From Rhynchopus euleeides (Eukaryota; Euglenozoa; Diplonemea; Diplonemida; Diplonemidae): a DNA stretch of 64,000 bases. The notes under the pieces are model-generated. The model was not told where the DNA came from and searched no databases. It saw only the letters and a program-made list of their open reading frames with translations. The DNA lies in NCBI GenBank assembly GCA_963210315.1, contig OY723321.1, positions 930,001-994,000 of the forward strand, in the 5' to 3' direction. This document shows positions 34,201-42,406 of this stretch, in pieces. Each line of letters begins with the position of its first letter. Within the stretch, counting starts at the first letter, position 1. The translations under genes and the position numbers were made by a program.

Positions 34201-37200
34201 CGCGAGACAGCTGTCACCATTGGGATGGCGGGTGAGATCCTGTGGGGTGCCCTCCAGGAATCTGACGAATACGTCGCGTCATTCGAGCCGTTCTCCGGGA
34301 TAATCTGCTACAAAATCAACATGCACGGCGCGTCGTGGGTTCCCATCGGAGGCACCGCGGAGTCAGGTCGGTTCACCATGGGTGTTGCACATCCTGAGTC
34401 ATTCTCGACCCTCCCGTCACCCCCACTCATTGGGGGCGTGTTCAGCATAAGCTTCCTCTCAGGGACACCCTTTGGGAACAGCGGGGAGGCAAAGCTTGTC
34501 GACGATGGGGCGCAGTGCGACGCGCCGGCTCTGCTCAACCCGACCCGGGTGACGGCGCAGCTCTTCAGGCCTGTTGTCTTCAGCGAGAACCCCAACGAGT
34601 TTAACGTGACGGTGTGCTACCGGTTGCCGGAGGCTACCTTTGCAGCTCTTCCGGAGGTGATGTCGCTGTCGCAGCAGCCCATCCGTTGCGCGGACCTCTC
34701 CAACCCGACCACCGACGAGCTCTACACACCCGCGTCGCAGGGAAAGCCGAGGTTCGGGCAGCTCATCCAGGTCTCACTCCAGCTCTCCTCCGGGCCTGCC
34801 GAGGTTTCGGAGGTTAAATTCGTCGAGTGGAGCAGCGGCGCCAGCTGCGGGGAGGCTGCCCAGCCTGTCACCTTCTACCCCACGGGGGCCCTCCGGTGGA
34901 ATGCCTTCCTCAGCGACGCCGCCGCGCCTGGGCTGCGGCTGTGCTGGCGTGGGGTCTCCTCCGGAGGGACCTGGGTGCCCGCCTGCACCTTCTGCGAGAA
35001 TGCGCCGCGGTTCCCCGAGTGCCGCCTGGATATCTCCGCCGCAAACCCCAGCGGGTTCTCCGCGTCGCCCTCGCCGGTGTTCACCACGCAGAGGTTCAGC
35101 CTCTCCCTGCAGGGTGTGGGACTCTCCGCCACAGACACCGTCACCCTCCACACTGCAGCAGACACTGGCTACGCCTGCGACACCCCAGCGGTGGCATCCT
35201 CCACAGTGCAGACCGGAGGAACACCCGGGTCTGTTCGTGCTGATTTTTCCGCTCTCCCCGCCGGAACCTTCCGGGTGTGCTACGGTGTCACGACAGAGTC
35301 AGGCAAGGTGCAGCTCCGCGACCCCCTCGTTGTGTCGAACTTCACGGGGTGTACCCCCACCCCCCAGATCCCCGGAGATGTGTCCCCAGGTGATGTTGGG
35401 ACCAACCCGATGCAGGTGGGGGTTGTCCACGCGCAGACCCGGAGAAGGGTGCAGATTCGGCCTGAGATCCACGACCCCCCAGCAGGGTTCAGCAAGGTGA
35501 CCCTCGACAGCTCCTCTGTGCAGCTGGGGCTGTCGTCCTCCCCGCAGTGTGGGGAGGGGAATGTGGTTGTCTACCCCACGCAGCCTGGCGGGGTTCATTT
35601 CGTGCAGGAGACCTTCGCTGAGTGGCAGGCGGGGACCCCGGTGTTCGCCTGCCTCCGGCCTGACAACGGCGTCTGGGGAACCATGTGCAAAATCTCACTC
35701 CGCTCGGGCCTCACATCTGAATCATGCCTCGAGCAGCCCACAGTTCTCGAGGGGCAGCACACCACCGCGACGCCTCCGTCCCCCGGAAGGCTTGCCATGG
35801 TCCCCCAGTCGGGAAGCAACCCAACGAGCTGCGGCGCAGTGCCAAACGATGCCTTTTCTGAGACACAAGGTGATATCCCTTCGGTGAAGCTCACCCCGTT
35901 CACCGCTGGGGAGTATGCGATGTGCTTCCTCTCTGAAGGGGATATATCGGCGGGGCTCGACCACACCTTCTCCACGCAGATCTGCAACGTGACTGTCGGG
36001 GACAGGAGCCCCACAGAGGCGGTCTTCTCCAAGGCGTGCGACAGCGAGGGGTCCCGGGTGGAAATCGACGTTGTATTCCCCGAGAACCACCCCTTGGGGA
36101 TCCGCCCGACAGCGGAGGATCGCTACGCAGTGGTCGCATCCCCCGGGCTCTGCGCGCTGTACAACGGATCGGATGGGGATGCAATTTCCTCTCTGCCGGA
36201 CCCGCTTCTCGCAAGGCTCCCCCCCCTGGCCCTCCAGGCTGGGAACTGGAGTGTCTGCTATCACATCTCCCAGGGGGGCTGGGCATTCCTCAATGAAGTC
36301 GTCATAAAGGGGCCGAACCCTGCGTCGATCAGCGTGCTGCCTGAACAGCGGAGGGCAGGCCAGCTGCTGACTATCACATTCCACCCCAGGGGGGGTGCGG
36401 TGCTGTTCCCCGAGGTGGATGTCGTGCGGTTTGTGCGGAGCAGTGAGGAGTGTCGCCAGCCCGGAGGGGGTTCCTACGAGGTGGTGGGGAACTCCACCGC
36501 AGACACCACGGAGGTGCAGTCCGCATTCGCAGGGTCTGGGGATTGGTTTGCCTGCTACAGGTTGGATGACTGCCCCCCGGCGCCGCTCCTCATGCAGGTC
36601 ACGCCGTACCACCCGACGGATTGCCTCATGCCTGCGAGCATCCGTGCCGGGTCTGTTTTCCAAATCCAGATCACGAGCACCGCGACCGCCATCGGGGGGA
36701 ACGGCAAGGCAAAGCTCGTCCCCCTCACCTCCCCCTGCACCGACGCGGAGCCCCCGGCACCCGGGACAGAGGTTATGGATGCCGCACTCACCTCATTTGG
36801 CGCGGATATCACGGTCCCCTTCTTCGTCGGGACAACTATCTTCCAGGACTCCCTCTATAAGGTGTGCTACAAGCTGGAGAACGAGCAGTACGCCCACATC
36901 GGCGGGAAGTGCCTCCTCCGCCTCCGCCCGCGCAACCCCGTGAGGTACACCCTGGGGCACACCACTGTCATCGCGAGGCGGAGGTTCAACATCACATTCT
37001 ATGGGGATGAGCTTCTCCAGGGAGACAGGGCACACCTCCTCCGCGGCGACTCACCCACCGCATGCTCCAACCTGGGCAAGCAGGACGGATCCCTCGTCAG
37101 CGTGGTGAATGCCACCATCTCATGGTCCGACCAGCTTGTGTATGACGCCGTCCCGCACACCGTGTGTTACTACGCCCAGGAGGGGCAGGCCTGGGTTCAG

Positions 37201-40200
37201 CTGCCTGAGCCTATTTCCTTTGGGCTGCCCAACCCGGTGCGGTATGAGGTGGTGCCGGCGGCGTATCCCAGCCCTCTTGCAGGCGATGTGTTTTCCCTCT
37301 ACTTCCATAAGGCATCGGATGATAAGGACACAGCCTATGCAGACCTGCAGGAGACAGATGTTCTCCTGTTGGAGACAACCGATAGCGAGTCTCACAGCTA
37401 TGTTCCCGACAGGATTATAAACTCCGGCAGCACCGCTGTGTTTGAGATCGGGCTGCGGAATAAGACCTACTCCGTGAGGTATGGGAGCAGTTTGGCGAGC
37501 GCGCGTGACCCCTACGACGCGCTTTACTTTGCAGACCTCCTGGTTCACCGCAACCCCTATGGGTTCTCCCTGACGAAGACGGGGGTCCCGAGGGCCAGGC
37601 AGCGCATCACCCTTCAGATGCACGGCAGGGGTTTGGTCGCCCCTGTGGAGGAGCCGAATGACGTGCCTGACCCCAATGAAAAGAGCGATCTCCTGAAGGT
37701 TGTGGTGGAGAACACCACATTTGCAGACCATGACGAGCAGTGCCGCGCACTCACGGAGGAGACGGGGATCAAGCAGGAGCTTGTGGAGACGGCGACGCCT
37801 CTATACGCAGCCTCCGATGGGTCGACCCAGGTGGACATCATCCTCGACCTTCCCGGGAGGTACGTCGTGTGCTACGCACGGAAGGGGAACAACATCATGG
37901 TCGCCATCCCGTTCATCACCACCTCATGCTCCACAAGGTGTGCCATGGCGCAGCGCCCGCCCCTTTCTGTCCAGACAGCCCTGTCCCCCCCGGTCATCCT
38001 CGACAAGGGCACCACCGTGCAGACCCTCGAGGAAGTTGCGGTCACCGTGCTGTTCAACGCCACCCCAGGGTGGATGCCGCGTGACTACGTCGTGCCGGTT
38101 CCCGCAGGGGTGGCGTGCGGGCCGCATGCCACACGCGTCGCCAACACATCGATGGTCATCCCCGACACGCTGGCCCCCACCGCTTCATTCCACGTGAGGT
38201 TCAACCAGACGGGATCCTTCCACTTCTGCTATATGAGCCCCCAGATCGGTGACAACGGGCAGTGGACCGAGCTGGTCCCTCCCATCTCCGTGCAGCGCGC
38301 CTCCCCTGATGGCTTCGCCCTCCGCAGCGGCACCCCTCGCTCCGGAGGCAGCGTTGTGGAGCTCCAGCTGACAGATGCCGGCAAGCCCTGGGGAGGCGAC
38401 CCGCCTCGGGAGGCCACCTTGAGGCGGCTGTTCCGCAGCCTCGCCAGGCGTGGCACCGCGCAGCAGTCGGATGGTGTGGCACTCTCGGTGGTGGCGGGGG
38501 ACCTCCCCACGGCCTGCAAGGGGTCACCCCCGCTGCCCGCATGGGCGAAGGTCGTTTCGCAGAGCGGCGGGGCGTATGGCTTCTCGTTTGCCAACAAGTC
38601 TGAGTCGCATGTCAGCTTCTGCGTCACCCCCGCGGAGTGCCCAACACGCCAGGGCGCTGCTGGGAACGGCGGGGAGTGCACCCGCTATATGGGCAGCATC
38701 TACCTCAACCCGGCAGGGATGCGGGGGTTTGTCTACGATGAATCCGCAAAGGAGCTCATGGTTCACGGGGAGGGTCTCAGCTCCGGGGATAGAGTTGCCG
38801 TGGCGAAGTATGGCGTGGGTGACTGCGTTTCAGGGGGGCTTGAACCTGCCCCAACCGCGGAGGTTTCGCCCACTCCAAAGCGGGTCGCGCTGGATGGCTC
38901 CAGCGCGACATTCGACGCCACCGTTGGGGTGGAGCGCCTCCAGGTGTGCTACCGCATGGCGGACCAGACAACCCTCGCCCCAGTCAACAACCTCCAGTCC
39001 ACCGGAACCGACGACAACTCGCTGCAGGTGGAGGTCATCCTCCCAACCCGGGCAAACTGCACTGGCTCCGCCTCAGGCAAGGTCAACACCACCCTCCAAG
39101 GGGGTTACACCGTATGGCTCTACAGAGGAAGCACTCCACTTGGCGCAGGCGCTGGCAGCACAGTGGATGTGGTGACTGCACGGAGGCCGGAAGGGGGTAC
39201 CCTTGTGTATGCCACCCGGTGGGATGCCGGGTACACCCGCTTGGTTATCGCGGATCTGTCAGCAAATGCCGTGGGGGAGTATGAGGTTGAGGCCCGCATC
39301 GAGCTGCCAGACGGATCCCTCCTGACGGCGGGGTGTGGGGTTCTGGATGTGGCGGGGGACCCCAGCGTGGGGGACACGGTATCCCCGCCGGAAACCCCCG
39401 ACACCGCGACGCCTGAGCCTCAGCTGGCCACTCTGTCCCCCGGGACCCCATCGCCCACAGCGGAGGATGACTGTTCCGGAGGGGACATCTGTGCCTACCA
39501 CATCATCATCCTGGTGTGCGTTGTGGTGTTTGGGCTTATCATCGTGCTGGTCGCAGCGGTGGTTCTGTGGAGGCGGGACCCAACCCCTGATGTCGTGTAC
39601 CCTGAGCTCACTGTGGTTCCCTCCGTGAAGCCTGCGTTTCACACGTCGGCGTATGGCACGCAGCACACATTGCGGTCGGAGGGGCCCTACTTCACCCCAA
39701 CCAACGCAGTCTATAAAGACGGGGAGAGTGGCATGCCCCGCTGGGATCCCCTCCGCTCCCTCAGAAATGGCGGGGGCGTCACGACGCCACTAACCGCCCT
39801 GCACCCCAAGGGGTCCCCTGGAGGGGGCTTCCCCGCGCCTGCCCCGGTGCCCTTTGTCCCGGAGCCACCCGCGGATGGGGGAAGCGGTGGGGTAGGGGGT
39901 GGTGGGTCGGTGGGGGCCAGCGGAGGCCATGCCGTGTCGGGGTCGATGCACACCCCGGGTCCTGTTTCTGAGCTGCCGGCGGTTGTGACGCCTGGGAGGT
40001 CTTCTCATGGGGCGTCGGACTCGCTGAAGGGTGCGAAGAGAGGGTCGTCGAAGAGCGCCTCAAAAGGGAAGAAGGCGAAGAGCAACAGCAGAGGGAACGG
40101 CAGCGAGGCGAAGGCAGGGGGCAGCCAAAAGGACTCCCAGGTGTCGCATGGGGAGGACGGGCTGTCGGTTCCGTCGACCGCGGCGCTGCGGGGGTCGGTG

Positions 40201-40398
40201 CAGGTGTCGGAGAAGGGGTCGCTGGGGACCCCGACGCTTTCCGCCAAGAGGATGCCCTCGCCGGCCCGCCTGCCCCCCACGGTGGCTGGATCATTCGAGA
40301 GCAAGTCGCATGACGGTGCCTATGTTCCTCCGAAGTCTGCCAGGCCTACAGTTCGCTCGTGTGAGCACAACAAGAAGTATGTTTTGACTTTGCCATGA
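22279..40398 (+). CDS. Giant 6039-aa type I surface protein with about 45 Cys-containing repeats
   Basis: A single 18.1-kb frame. Residues about 20-42 form a signal peptide after a basic start. The ectodomain is a chain of divergent repeats, mostly 90-150 residues. Each typically opens with an Asn-Pro or Asp-Pro and Phe (NPSxF), has a strand ending in TF, then an acidic D-x-V-x-L patch and a single Cys, and closes with a strand ending in VCYR or VCYK before a Gly-Trp turn. I count about 45 such VCY-type endings. The pattern of two Cys per repeat and alternating strands suggests an Ig-like/TIG-like beta-sandwich held by one disulfide, but that is inference. A LamG-like segment interrupts the series at about residues 1794-2000. 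One transmembrane helix lies at about 5742-5764 followed by WRRD, then a 275-residue basic Ser/Gly/Lys-rich cytoplasmic tail. There are many N-glycosylation sequons. An adhesion or cell-coat role is likely; the partner is unknown. Confidence 0.92.
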   Translation: MGRYRVASPGAGLATRGGPSVLRAALCAACTALLLAGPADGAWIFSVLNADLVSSGSSLSYETPQGLVTEGRLFSSGADEAVPSLIYFTPSGASACDSSNTNRVFELLNPTAVDQAINLDAPLTSGYTVDTTYVVCYVQDTTHLQAGAGEFKVVGANPSSAVATGWRSGRDAASLVITAAAGQSLGRGTVNPLLQRCDEVMGCGNPFDGALLCKTDPTTLIPSTAWSEVQVTSTAVTLAASVPLLSAGSYRICYSYDSGDHVSWRQLGDFLTIEAPEPAFYYINPTPAVVGWRRQDSMQLFIAASLSGGARVISEVSLVSNTSGSCAADGTSFEAISPVASVDKSMHPGIPAEAASLEVSSATLRVTDESIVAVALCVTLTDSVGGANPSISRVPLYAQPLGLTMLEANPSACPTTPAIPRLGQHVTIGFTVSDPLAGDLASKVFFETSGGLCERAQLAPGVSVVSSTSTDITVKFGSVGTFVVCYDASDATTTKVCSIPVAGAVPTEASLNPSLPIALSNVTVSFENIVDGTVLNLEGGDTPAPYDEARFIPVTEQCAAPAVASPDVIVHHSGPASLSAVFTKSGCYKTCYRLAGGVWADVPSAVQPDPAALSRCDAASLVGAVNVVFIYPSTPQNYTVVTSLTNPDGSVRLEGKSTFRIDFNEPALMPRQPDSSDKYAVRPYSGVEADLTDVVLSTLCSDPTLFVVEGSVVDVSGEDRREATLHLDAGSFVVCYTLSGYTSAPLVATNTNGYLISVVENPVRLVSTTPVAEQLRARQIFFITLNVDAEMGLTEEVLVYSPGERYCDLAGVGSGGQCRCPSLSESRTKVSEPEVIPADSRRWRVLALAKGSYLLCHRYATLLTVLSIADPLPLMAGLSAVPRQGRPLTITFSNSSKLVPAAEVRILTGAACDCTLIPRVECSLATPALRTSGDPRQVSVPGGLPRGSYSLCYYNGDDSRSQTRVYTGEGGVDPSFSVAQADPSRASFSFPPSVGRLITVTLTMFAEFQTGDAIRFLPEGSDCLTGLDGGVNASDPDGFAIYSAAPVREKTFSVEFLKQGSFVVCHRRQGEAFWVLIPDPASFPVLSREPHSLVTAPTGAMNPSVGQSADLTFNCSRDGLGACSRRDHVVVISADASCDDVLLTPLGDLIAESAGLPGDGTAMTYSAAEKVYWNNRTSLSIDGSLATVYVEEVYNLAADPLSPPPSLQVCYRSAADLSAEDGQFWRRVDQFPVAPMNPSAFEVIPAAPTVAEFDVTLTFTGTGLGGADGFFFTHHKVPCHAYALSEVQPLLSQKKVFEGVQPDGRFIWRLLAQGTDVVFNPSVPTEYRAITAGEMDSEPYLRRVCYFREGTRLSPVGADASFNGFFPASPGAFSVSPSTCPVCPFFVVQANATVRLSFSSDTLPLTGLDTVKFVPYQSPCREDEPASPEDQYHFPLLKPLAPDQCTAGCTLILPVTFTQTGVHTVCYKHQGRTFSAMPKGINVGSAEVAGFSYLDEASQSLGAAESAGVLPGGSEVSVIPSPMGFLQQGMSGYLVDRGEPCIVNPAPTNPARRDPLPFHFQTADAADLLPNATSGEAYGFSAFLRMPELPSMGSYDLCLLHTTETHIGTGIEVGPTSPSSFAVADPGNPGAVYLSLDLLPAGGDAGATATIALRASPSALPGILPLSHEDDTAVVTSHSSCAGLTALREKGTFYYSEPLPLRASSGASGGVDALWTLNTSLPQDASLLASLRASEGGSVTLCYRREGGGGGGSAAPPTFSAAGYAPVPVVLVPVLLCGFGSAEEVASSLGAASGFSLETHANLTGLGQYALVPNASEARVEFSAGLPPLSNLAVTMWVDFADLPESPTLLNVIDVAGVFSLRLLSGNRLALFTSATPAPPAPVGEPGGAIPRGEWCFLQLLITRSATPGGERSGSAEIRINSQLYAVYTTEANGLSIPLLNDSAVGATDPPSVRIFGEVGGGAEADLSIAQVARLDDVRVFTSEVSRDSLVAQMLYQTDLPLVEGDTPVGFVHRGPVSPGHNRIIFKQAASMDPPGDLRVGGRATFTFRAVLHGGVMSELRAKSYLSAEDSAFLIPGDRACAEVWQARDSAAMSNMVFTKTEGNVVSEFSLDSATRLGPAKACYLHRFTEGLAEFTGLEVMPASPSGVTFGAPLTPPQPTEALPYFFSGQQAVAVFLEEAGDAPLNPTLDEVMFSDTSAGCSAGTPSDGTQPRAASTRLRAPRWGGGVGGSENRTFWLCYRRMSPEGHPLHARWAPIPGGSVVVLPQHPVGFTTAPAYPAEGMGVSTTPFLQAGFSGQSLRFSGPRPHTLDRVLFMLTSAADLQGDSPLRDPCMFLRPANSTERVFLENPSFPVLKEALIPGISAADVGDIIEFSVDVPLVPPTGSPEALRVCYRAHDPAEAEGGLWGSLSGGVSLIPPDPAGYTANPPKPFVGQGVNLTLPLSREPGLDVDNTTRKLQLVPLGSACGGSAHAFHPLAFADTSLQATGVPTGAAGSYTLCYSESRGGVTLTRPFEDPIEVLPPNPSSRDVSPPFPQETDDIKVTYKGVASGGLSAAGAAKLVPIVEGESADCNSEGVVAVSLQLAAEQPVPMEPGSPDIAVEALFSAAGVRAVYMVCFRLEGATHFAKTPGDNVAVGKNPWQYRIVSGVSENGALSVKQWGSIQGAMELDGTDFGTTDTVHLAAQVECNDPSALTIPMTLVSSSLARVDLPLDLSRVYKVCYQRNGFFTDVTPALWVFEAPIMEGAVTAGTIRANELIEVMLSGVAEVANVTTKFYVSAPDMVGKLTNENGKSDLAYAKLLRRERISGKTWITYSMAFASAGQFILFVDDAAAKNPVLQRPKIFTVTPTQPSGFLPQSARVGQELKISLVDPPAAVEAHSLMIGTTPFCQTPCPQELCSSQGGGDEFTTADIIQIHAVPPQDLFVCYKRSGGGWMQLGGTLKVLPSPVESAVSCPVSAPPASVVHWGHNLSLSITFRSEEFTPSLSQHAYRAFLTLSSAGAVCADNPPQAQPNPKGFSEFLTIAEDNTTGVVFFPLYNRDTLFPSEALFSVCLLDVVDNVFYNISGSVDGATFLLQVGESHNPAGITPNPATLRQGQVGGTFALSPTGITEVFIAAGKDRYACMESCTASTPVADGIRSGSVLGVKAEGGTVYLTQDVPLQAPLPALGDFVVCYATPATSGVLSYLGGIAVAENDPATFTVLPIGPRGGESITVTLLGASAAAQTKSLLVPSAMECGADSYSPLTPPGHAVISHATRLPNGVFTFATKQSLDPIDYKVCVSDGSIWTQVGYTAATPLTILKSEPAEVLVDGEGSLREGVPANITVGGVSGGSGDRFVITTAGGACGITTTPACDACTAPITTSVPALQGVPLTAGKFEMCYQRAGGTFAKVFSQTPATGGPPRLLLEPRVITVSPANPSKFLITPSHVEAGMRFTATLTGEGPLASPGNEAKLIKPGSASHPTTSIPIGVCSAAGSEVIHSWDGSDGTEGPVGSGTASFEGWVPLSFYSRSSDGDPTGGASDLLFYAVLCFRFSGQSWVAVPAYPSDPSGLVAVHIPDPYALTLSPLPARGNVLNLEAILSFSAGVAPASGDSIELREGRCGDPAVTPLFTSQYAGGGTAANDWALSAGVARIPVGSLQGVDSQNIAVCFASGVGGSLQTLPTNVSITAARPVFFRIAAVSGGAAVSLPRAGRRLNVFFSEGESPSDTAVFIRVGSATTPPTVYPRLTLESLCRDAAVEPGVLRATSGGGGVEADIFYPSAGVFVSCYIAASGAKSVVPKEGSSELAYEILEGNPTGFFTVPAVVYSGQAAQVVFEGTALASGDSVEVVEGGDCWGAGGGGTRTTIFSGIAEPFEPPSALTAIPLPGSVAPSNLTLCYSVLDPANPTAPPSWTVVGGLGGLEVHPANPAGFATFPGVPRVRQKVTATVTPGVVFEAERKFPFGSPVKEGALTPADRVKIVDASLTCASPPAFGVRETAVTIGMAGEILWGALQESDEYVASFEPFSGIICYKINMHGASWVPIGGTAESGRFTMGVAHPESFSTLPSPPLIGGVFSISFLSGTPFGNSGEAKLVDDGAQCDAPALLNPTRVTAQLFRPVVFSENPNEFNVTVCYRLPEATFAALPEVMSLSQQPIRCADLSNPTTDELYTPASQGKPRFGQLIQVSLQLSSGPAEVSEVKFVEWSSGASCGEAAQPVTFYPTGALRWNAFLSDAAAPGLRLCWRGVSSGGTWVPACTFCENAPRFPECRLDISAANPSGFSASPSPVFTTQRFSLSLQGVGLSATDTVTLHTAADTGYACDTPAVASSTVQTGGTPGSVRADFSALPAGTFRVCYGVTTESGKVQLRDPLVVSNFTGCTPTPQIPGDVSPGDVGTNPMQVGVVHAQTRRRVQIRPEIHDPPAGFSKVTLDSSSVQLGLSSSPQCGEGNVVVYPTQPGGVHFVQETFAEWQAGTPVFACLRPDNGVWGTMCKISLRSGLTSESCLEQPTVLEGQHTTATPPSPGRLAMVPQSGSNPTSCGAVPNDAFSETQGDIPSVKLTPFTAGEYAMCFLSEGDISAGLDHTFSTQICNVTVGDRSPTEAVFSKACDSEGSRVEIDVVFPENHPLGIRPTAEDRYAVVASPGLCALYNGSDGDAISSLPDPLLARLPPLALQAGNWSVCYHISQGGWAFLNEVVIKGPNPASISVLPEQRRAGQLLTITFHPRGGAVLFPEVDVVRFVRSSEECRQPGGGSYEVVGNSTADTTEVQSAFAGSGDWFACYRLDDCPPAPLLMQVTPYHPTDCLMPASIRAGSVFQIQITSTATAIGGNGKAKLVPLTSPCTDAEPPAPGTEVMDAALTSFGADITVPFFVGTTIFQDSLYKVCYKLENEQYAHIGGKCLLRLRPRNPVRYTLGHTTVIARRRFNITFYGDELLQGDRAHLLRGDSPTACSNLGKQDGSLVSVVNATISWSDQLVYDAVPHTVCYYAQEGQAWVQLPEPISFGLPNPVRYEVVPAAYPSPLAGDVFSLYFHKASDDKDTAYADLQETDVLLLETTDSESHSYVPDRIINSGSTAVFEIGLRNKTYSVRYGSSLASARDPYDALYFADLLVHRNPYGFSLTKTGVPRARQRITLQMHGRGLVAPVEEPNDVPDPNEKSDLLKVVVENTTFADHDEQCRALTEETGIKQELVETATPLYAASDGSTQVDIILDLPGRYVVCYARKGNNIMVAIPFITTSCSTRCAMAQRPPLSVQTALSPPVILDKGTTVQTLEEVAVTVLFNATPGWMPRDYVVPVPAGVACGPHATRVANTSMVIPDTLAPTASFHVRFNQTGSFHFCYMSPQIGDNGQWTELVPPISVQRASPDGFALRSGTPRSGGSVVELQLTDAGKPWGGDPPREATLRRLFRSLARRGTAQQSDGVALSVVAGDLPTACKGSPPLPAWAKVVSQSGGAYGFSFANKSESHVSFCVTPAECPTRQGAAGNGGECTRYMGSIYLNPAGMRGFVYDESAKELMVHGEGLSSGDRVAVAKYGVGDCVSGGLEPAPTAEVSPTPKRVALDGSSATFDATVGVERLQVCYRMADQTTLAPVNNLQSTGTDDNSLQVEVILPTRANCTGSASGKVNTTLQGGYTVWLYRGSTPLGAGAGSTVDVVTARRPEGGTLVYATRWDAGYTRLVIADLSANAVGEYEVEARIELPDGSLLTAGCGVLDVAGDPSVGDTVSPPETPDTATPEPQLATLSPGTPSPTAEDDCSGGDICAYHIIILVCVVVFGLIIVLVAAVVLWRRDPTPDVVYPELTVVPSVKPAFHTSAYGTQHTLRSEGPYFTPTNAVYKDGESGMPRWDPLRSLRNGGGVTTPLTALHPKGSPGGGFPAPAPVPFVPEPPADGGSGGVGGGGSVGASGGHAVSGSMHTPGPVSELPAVVTPGRSSHGASDSLKGAKRGSSKSASKGKKAKSNSRGNGSEAKAGGSQKDSQVSHGEDGLSVPSTAALRGSVQVSEKGSLGTPTLSAKRMPSPARLPPTVAGSFESKSHDGAYVPPKSARPTVRSCEHNKKYVLTLP

Positions 40399-40538
40399 AC
40401 GTGTGGGAGGGTGGTGGTGGTGGTGGTGTGGAAGCGTCAACGCATCAAACGAAGTACCAAGTAGTAGAGGAAGAGCGGCAGGGTTGAAGTGGCACTTTGT
40501 CGCCATTCCCTTCTCCCCATGGTGCACCGGGTGTTGGT

Positions 40539-41700
40539 CAGTGGTCGCGCTAAATATTGGAAAAATCTCCCAAAATTTGGAAATCGGGAGCGAAAAAACG
40601 TACCTGAAAAAGGGGCTCGTTTTTGGGCGGGGAAACCGCGTTTCGTTGCATTTCCGAGCCTCGCCCGGATCGTAGTGGGGTCATTTTGAAAAAATGGGCT
40701 TGTTTGAAGACACTCAAATTTTCCGTCCTGGTTGTCTCTACAGCATGTGATCAGTAACAACCCGGGCTAGGGGTCAGGCACCTGCTCGGAAAGCAGGGAC
40801 GGGAGTTCCCCACTCAGCTCAACTGCCAACAACGCCACCAAGTAGGCAAACATGTGCCAGCTTGAGTGCCACCCCTGATACGGCGAGGGTGTAGCCTGTT
40901 CAAGACACTGATGCCAGCACTGGACGTGGGGACCCCACGAAGCATGTTGTATGTGAAACCTCGTGCACACGCTGTAGTGCTGCACACGCTATACAGGGGG
41001 GTCTGGGGGGCGGAGCCCCCCAGCCGCCGGAGGCCACGGTAGTGAGTATCTGTTCCTTGCGCCGTAGTGGGAGCGCGTGGGAGTTGCGGGCGTACAGATT
41101 CTGTGTGAGTTGGATGCGTCCTCCTGAGGCTACTGAGAGTGGCCTGGGTCCCATTCGCTGATGTGAACCCAAAGGACTTGGCTACAAGACAGGCACGCGC
41201 TGCAGCCGAGTGATACAGGGGGCGGAGCCCCCCAGCCGCCGGAGGCCACGGTAGTGAACATCTGTTCCGAGCTGAACTCGTGTGGATCACTCCCACATCA
41301 GGTCGGAGCCCAGTGCTGCGCGGGAAGCAGTCACTCGGTAGGGAAGGCAAAAGGGGTGCTGAGAGTTTCATGCAAATCGATGCTTGTGGAAGTTTGGGAA
41401 CGGCGAACCTCAGGGCGTGAAGAGCAGCAGCCATCAAGGCCACTCACCCACCCCCACCACCCACCCCCGCCCCGCGGGGCCCATTTTTTTCTCTCCCCGT
41501 CTCTGCCTTCTTTTGAATATTTGAGATCCGTGCGAAACGCCATGGGGTCACTTTCATTTTTTTGGTGCACTTTTTTCATACTGAATTGGGGTACCAAAAC
41601 TTTTCAAGTTGTGGACAAATCCCTGTTTGCAAATAAAAAACGTACCTCAAAAAAGCGTCGAAAATGCCGGGTGTAGGGAGTGAAGTTAGCGCGACCACTG
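40539..41700. mobile_element. Non-autonomous hAT-type transposon, 1162 bp
   Basis: The ends are perfect 15-bp inverted repeats, CAGTGGTCGCGCTAA at 40539-40553 and its complement at 41686-41700. They are flanked by a perfect 8-bp direct duplication GTGTTGGT (40531-40538 and 41701-41708). A CAGNGG start with an 8-bp target duplication is the signature of the hAT superfamily. No transposase frame is present, so the element would need a source in trans. It carries two copies of the GGGGGGCGGAGCCCCCC repeat (near 41010 and 41220) and two copies of the GTGGGGTCA motif also found in the 61-62 kb array. The intact target duplication argues for a fairly recent insertion. Confidence 0.88.
40993..41268 (+). 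repeat. GC-palindrome repeat, pair 1
   Basis: Two copies (40993-41056 and 41214-41268) of a roughly 60-bp unit. It has an ACAGGGGGGTCTGG lead, palindrome GGGGGGCGGAGCCCCCC, then AGCCGCCGGAGGCCACGGTA and GTGAACATCTGTT. The second copy lacks the GTCTGG part. The spacer resembles that of pair 3 (TACAGATTCTGTGTGAGTTG followed by GATGCGTCC). Confidence 0.85.
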
Positions 41701-42406
41701 GTGTTGGTCAGGTGTGGCTCTATTTTGGGGGTATTTTGGCCAATTTTCGAAATCCTATTTTGGTTTTTTTGCACTTTTTTTGGGTGCTTTTTTGCACGAT
41801 TTCTGTGCCTCAGACACAGATTTTGGTGTGATTTTTGCGCTATTTTGATTCACTCGGCCTGACCGATGCATACGATTCGAAAAAATGGCGAAAAAATCGC
41901 TATCAACAACGGTGAACGAATGGAGGTAGATGGGGAAGTGGGAGGACACATCACGCCCTCTCACTGATCGCCATCTGTACACTACCTCTCTGTTCAAGGC
42001 GGTCAGTGTCACTTGATGGCGCTGCACACAAATCACTGCTACATCCCAGGGCGCCTTCCCTTGTGAGAATAGCGGAACTTCTGCGGTTGCAGTTTGGTGG
42101 TTGAGGCCGGCGGTGATATCACTTTGGTGACTGTGCTTCCTTCCCCCTGAGCTCGATCAGATCCAGGTCGACCTGGTGCTGCGTGGCTCCTGGTGTGCCA
42201 TCTCTTGCATGCCACGGATGCCCACCAAGTCGAACCCGAAACATGACGACCCTTTCGAGATGTCATGGCCGCAAGCCCGCAAACCCGATCGCATTCGCAA
42301 GGTGGTTCGTCTCTTAGAGATCAGTGCTCGGGCCCAGCCTTCCGCGAGGGTGCTGGAACCGCAGCCCCGTACGCGCAAGGACTTGGCTCCAAGACCAGGC
42401 ACATGC

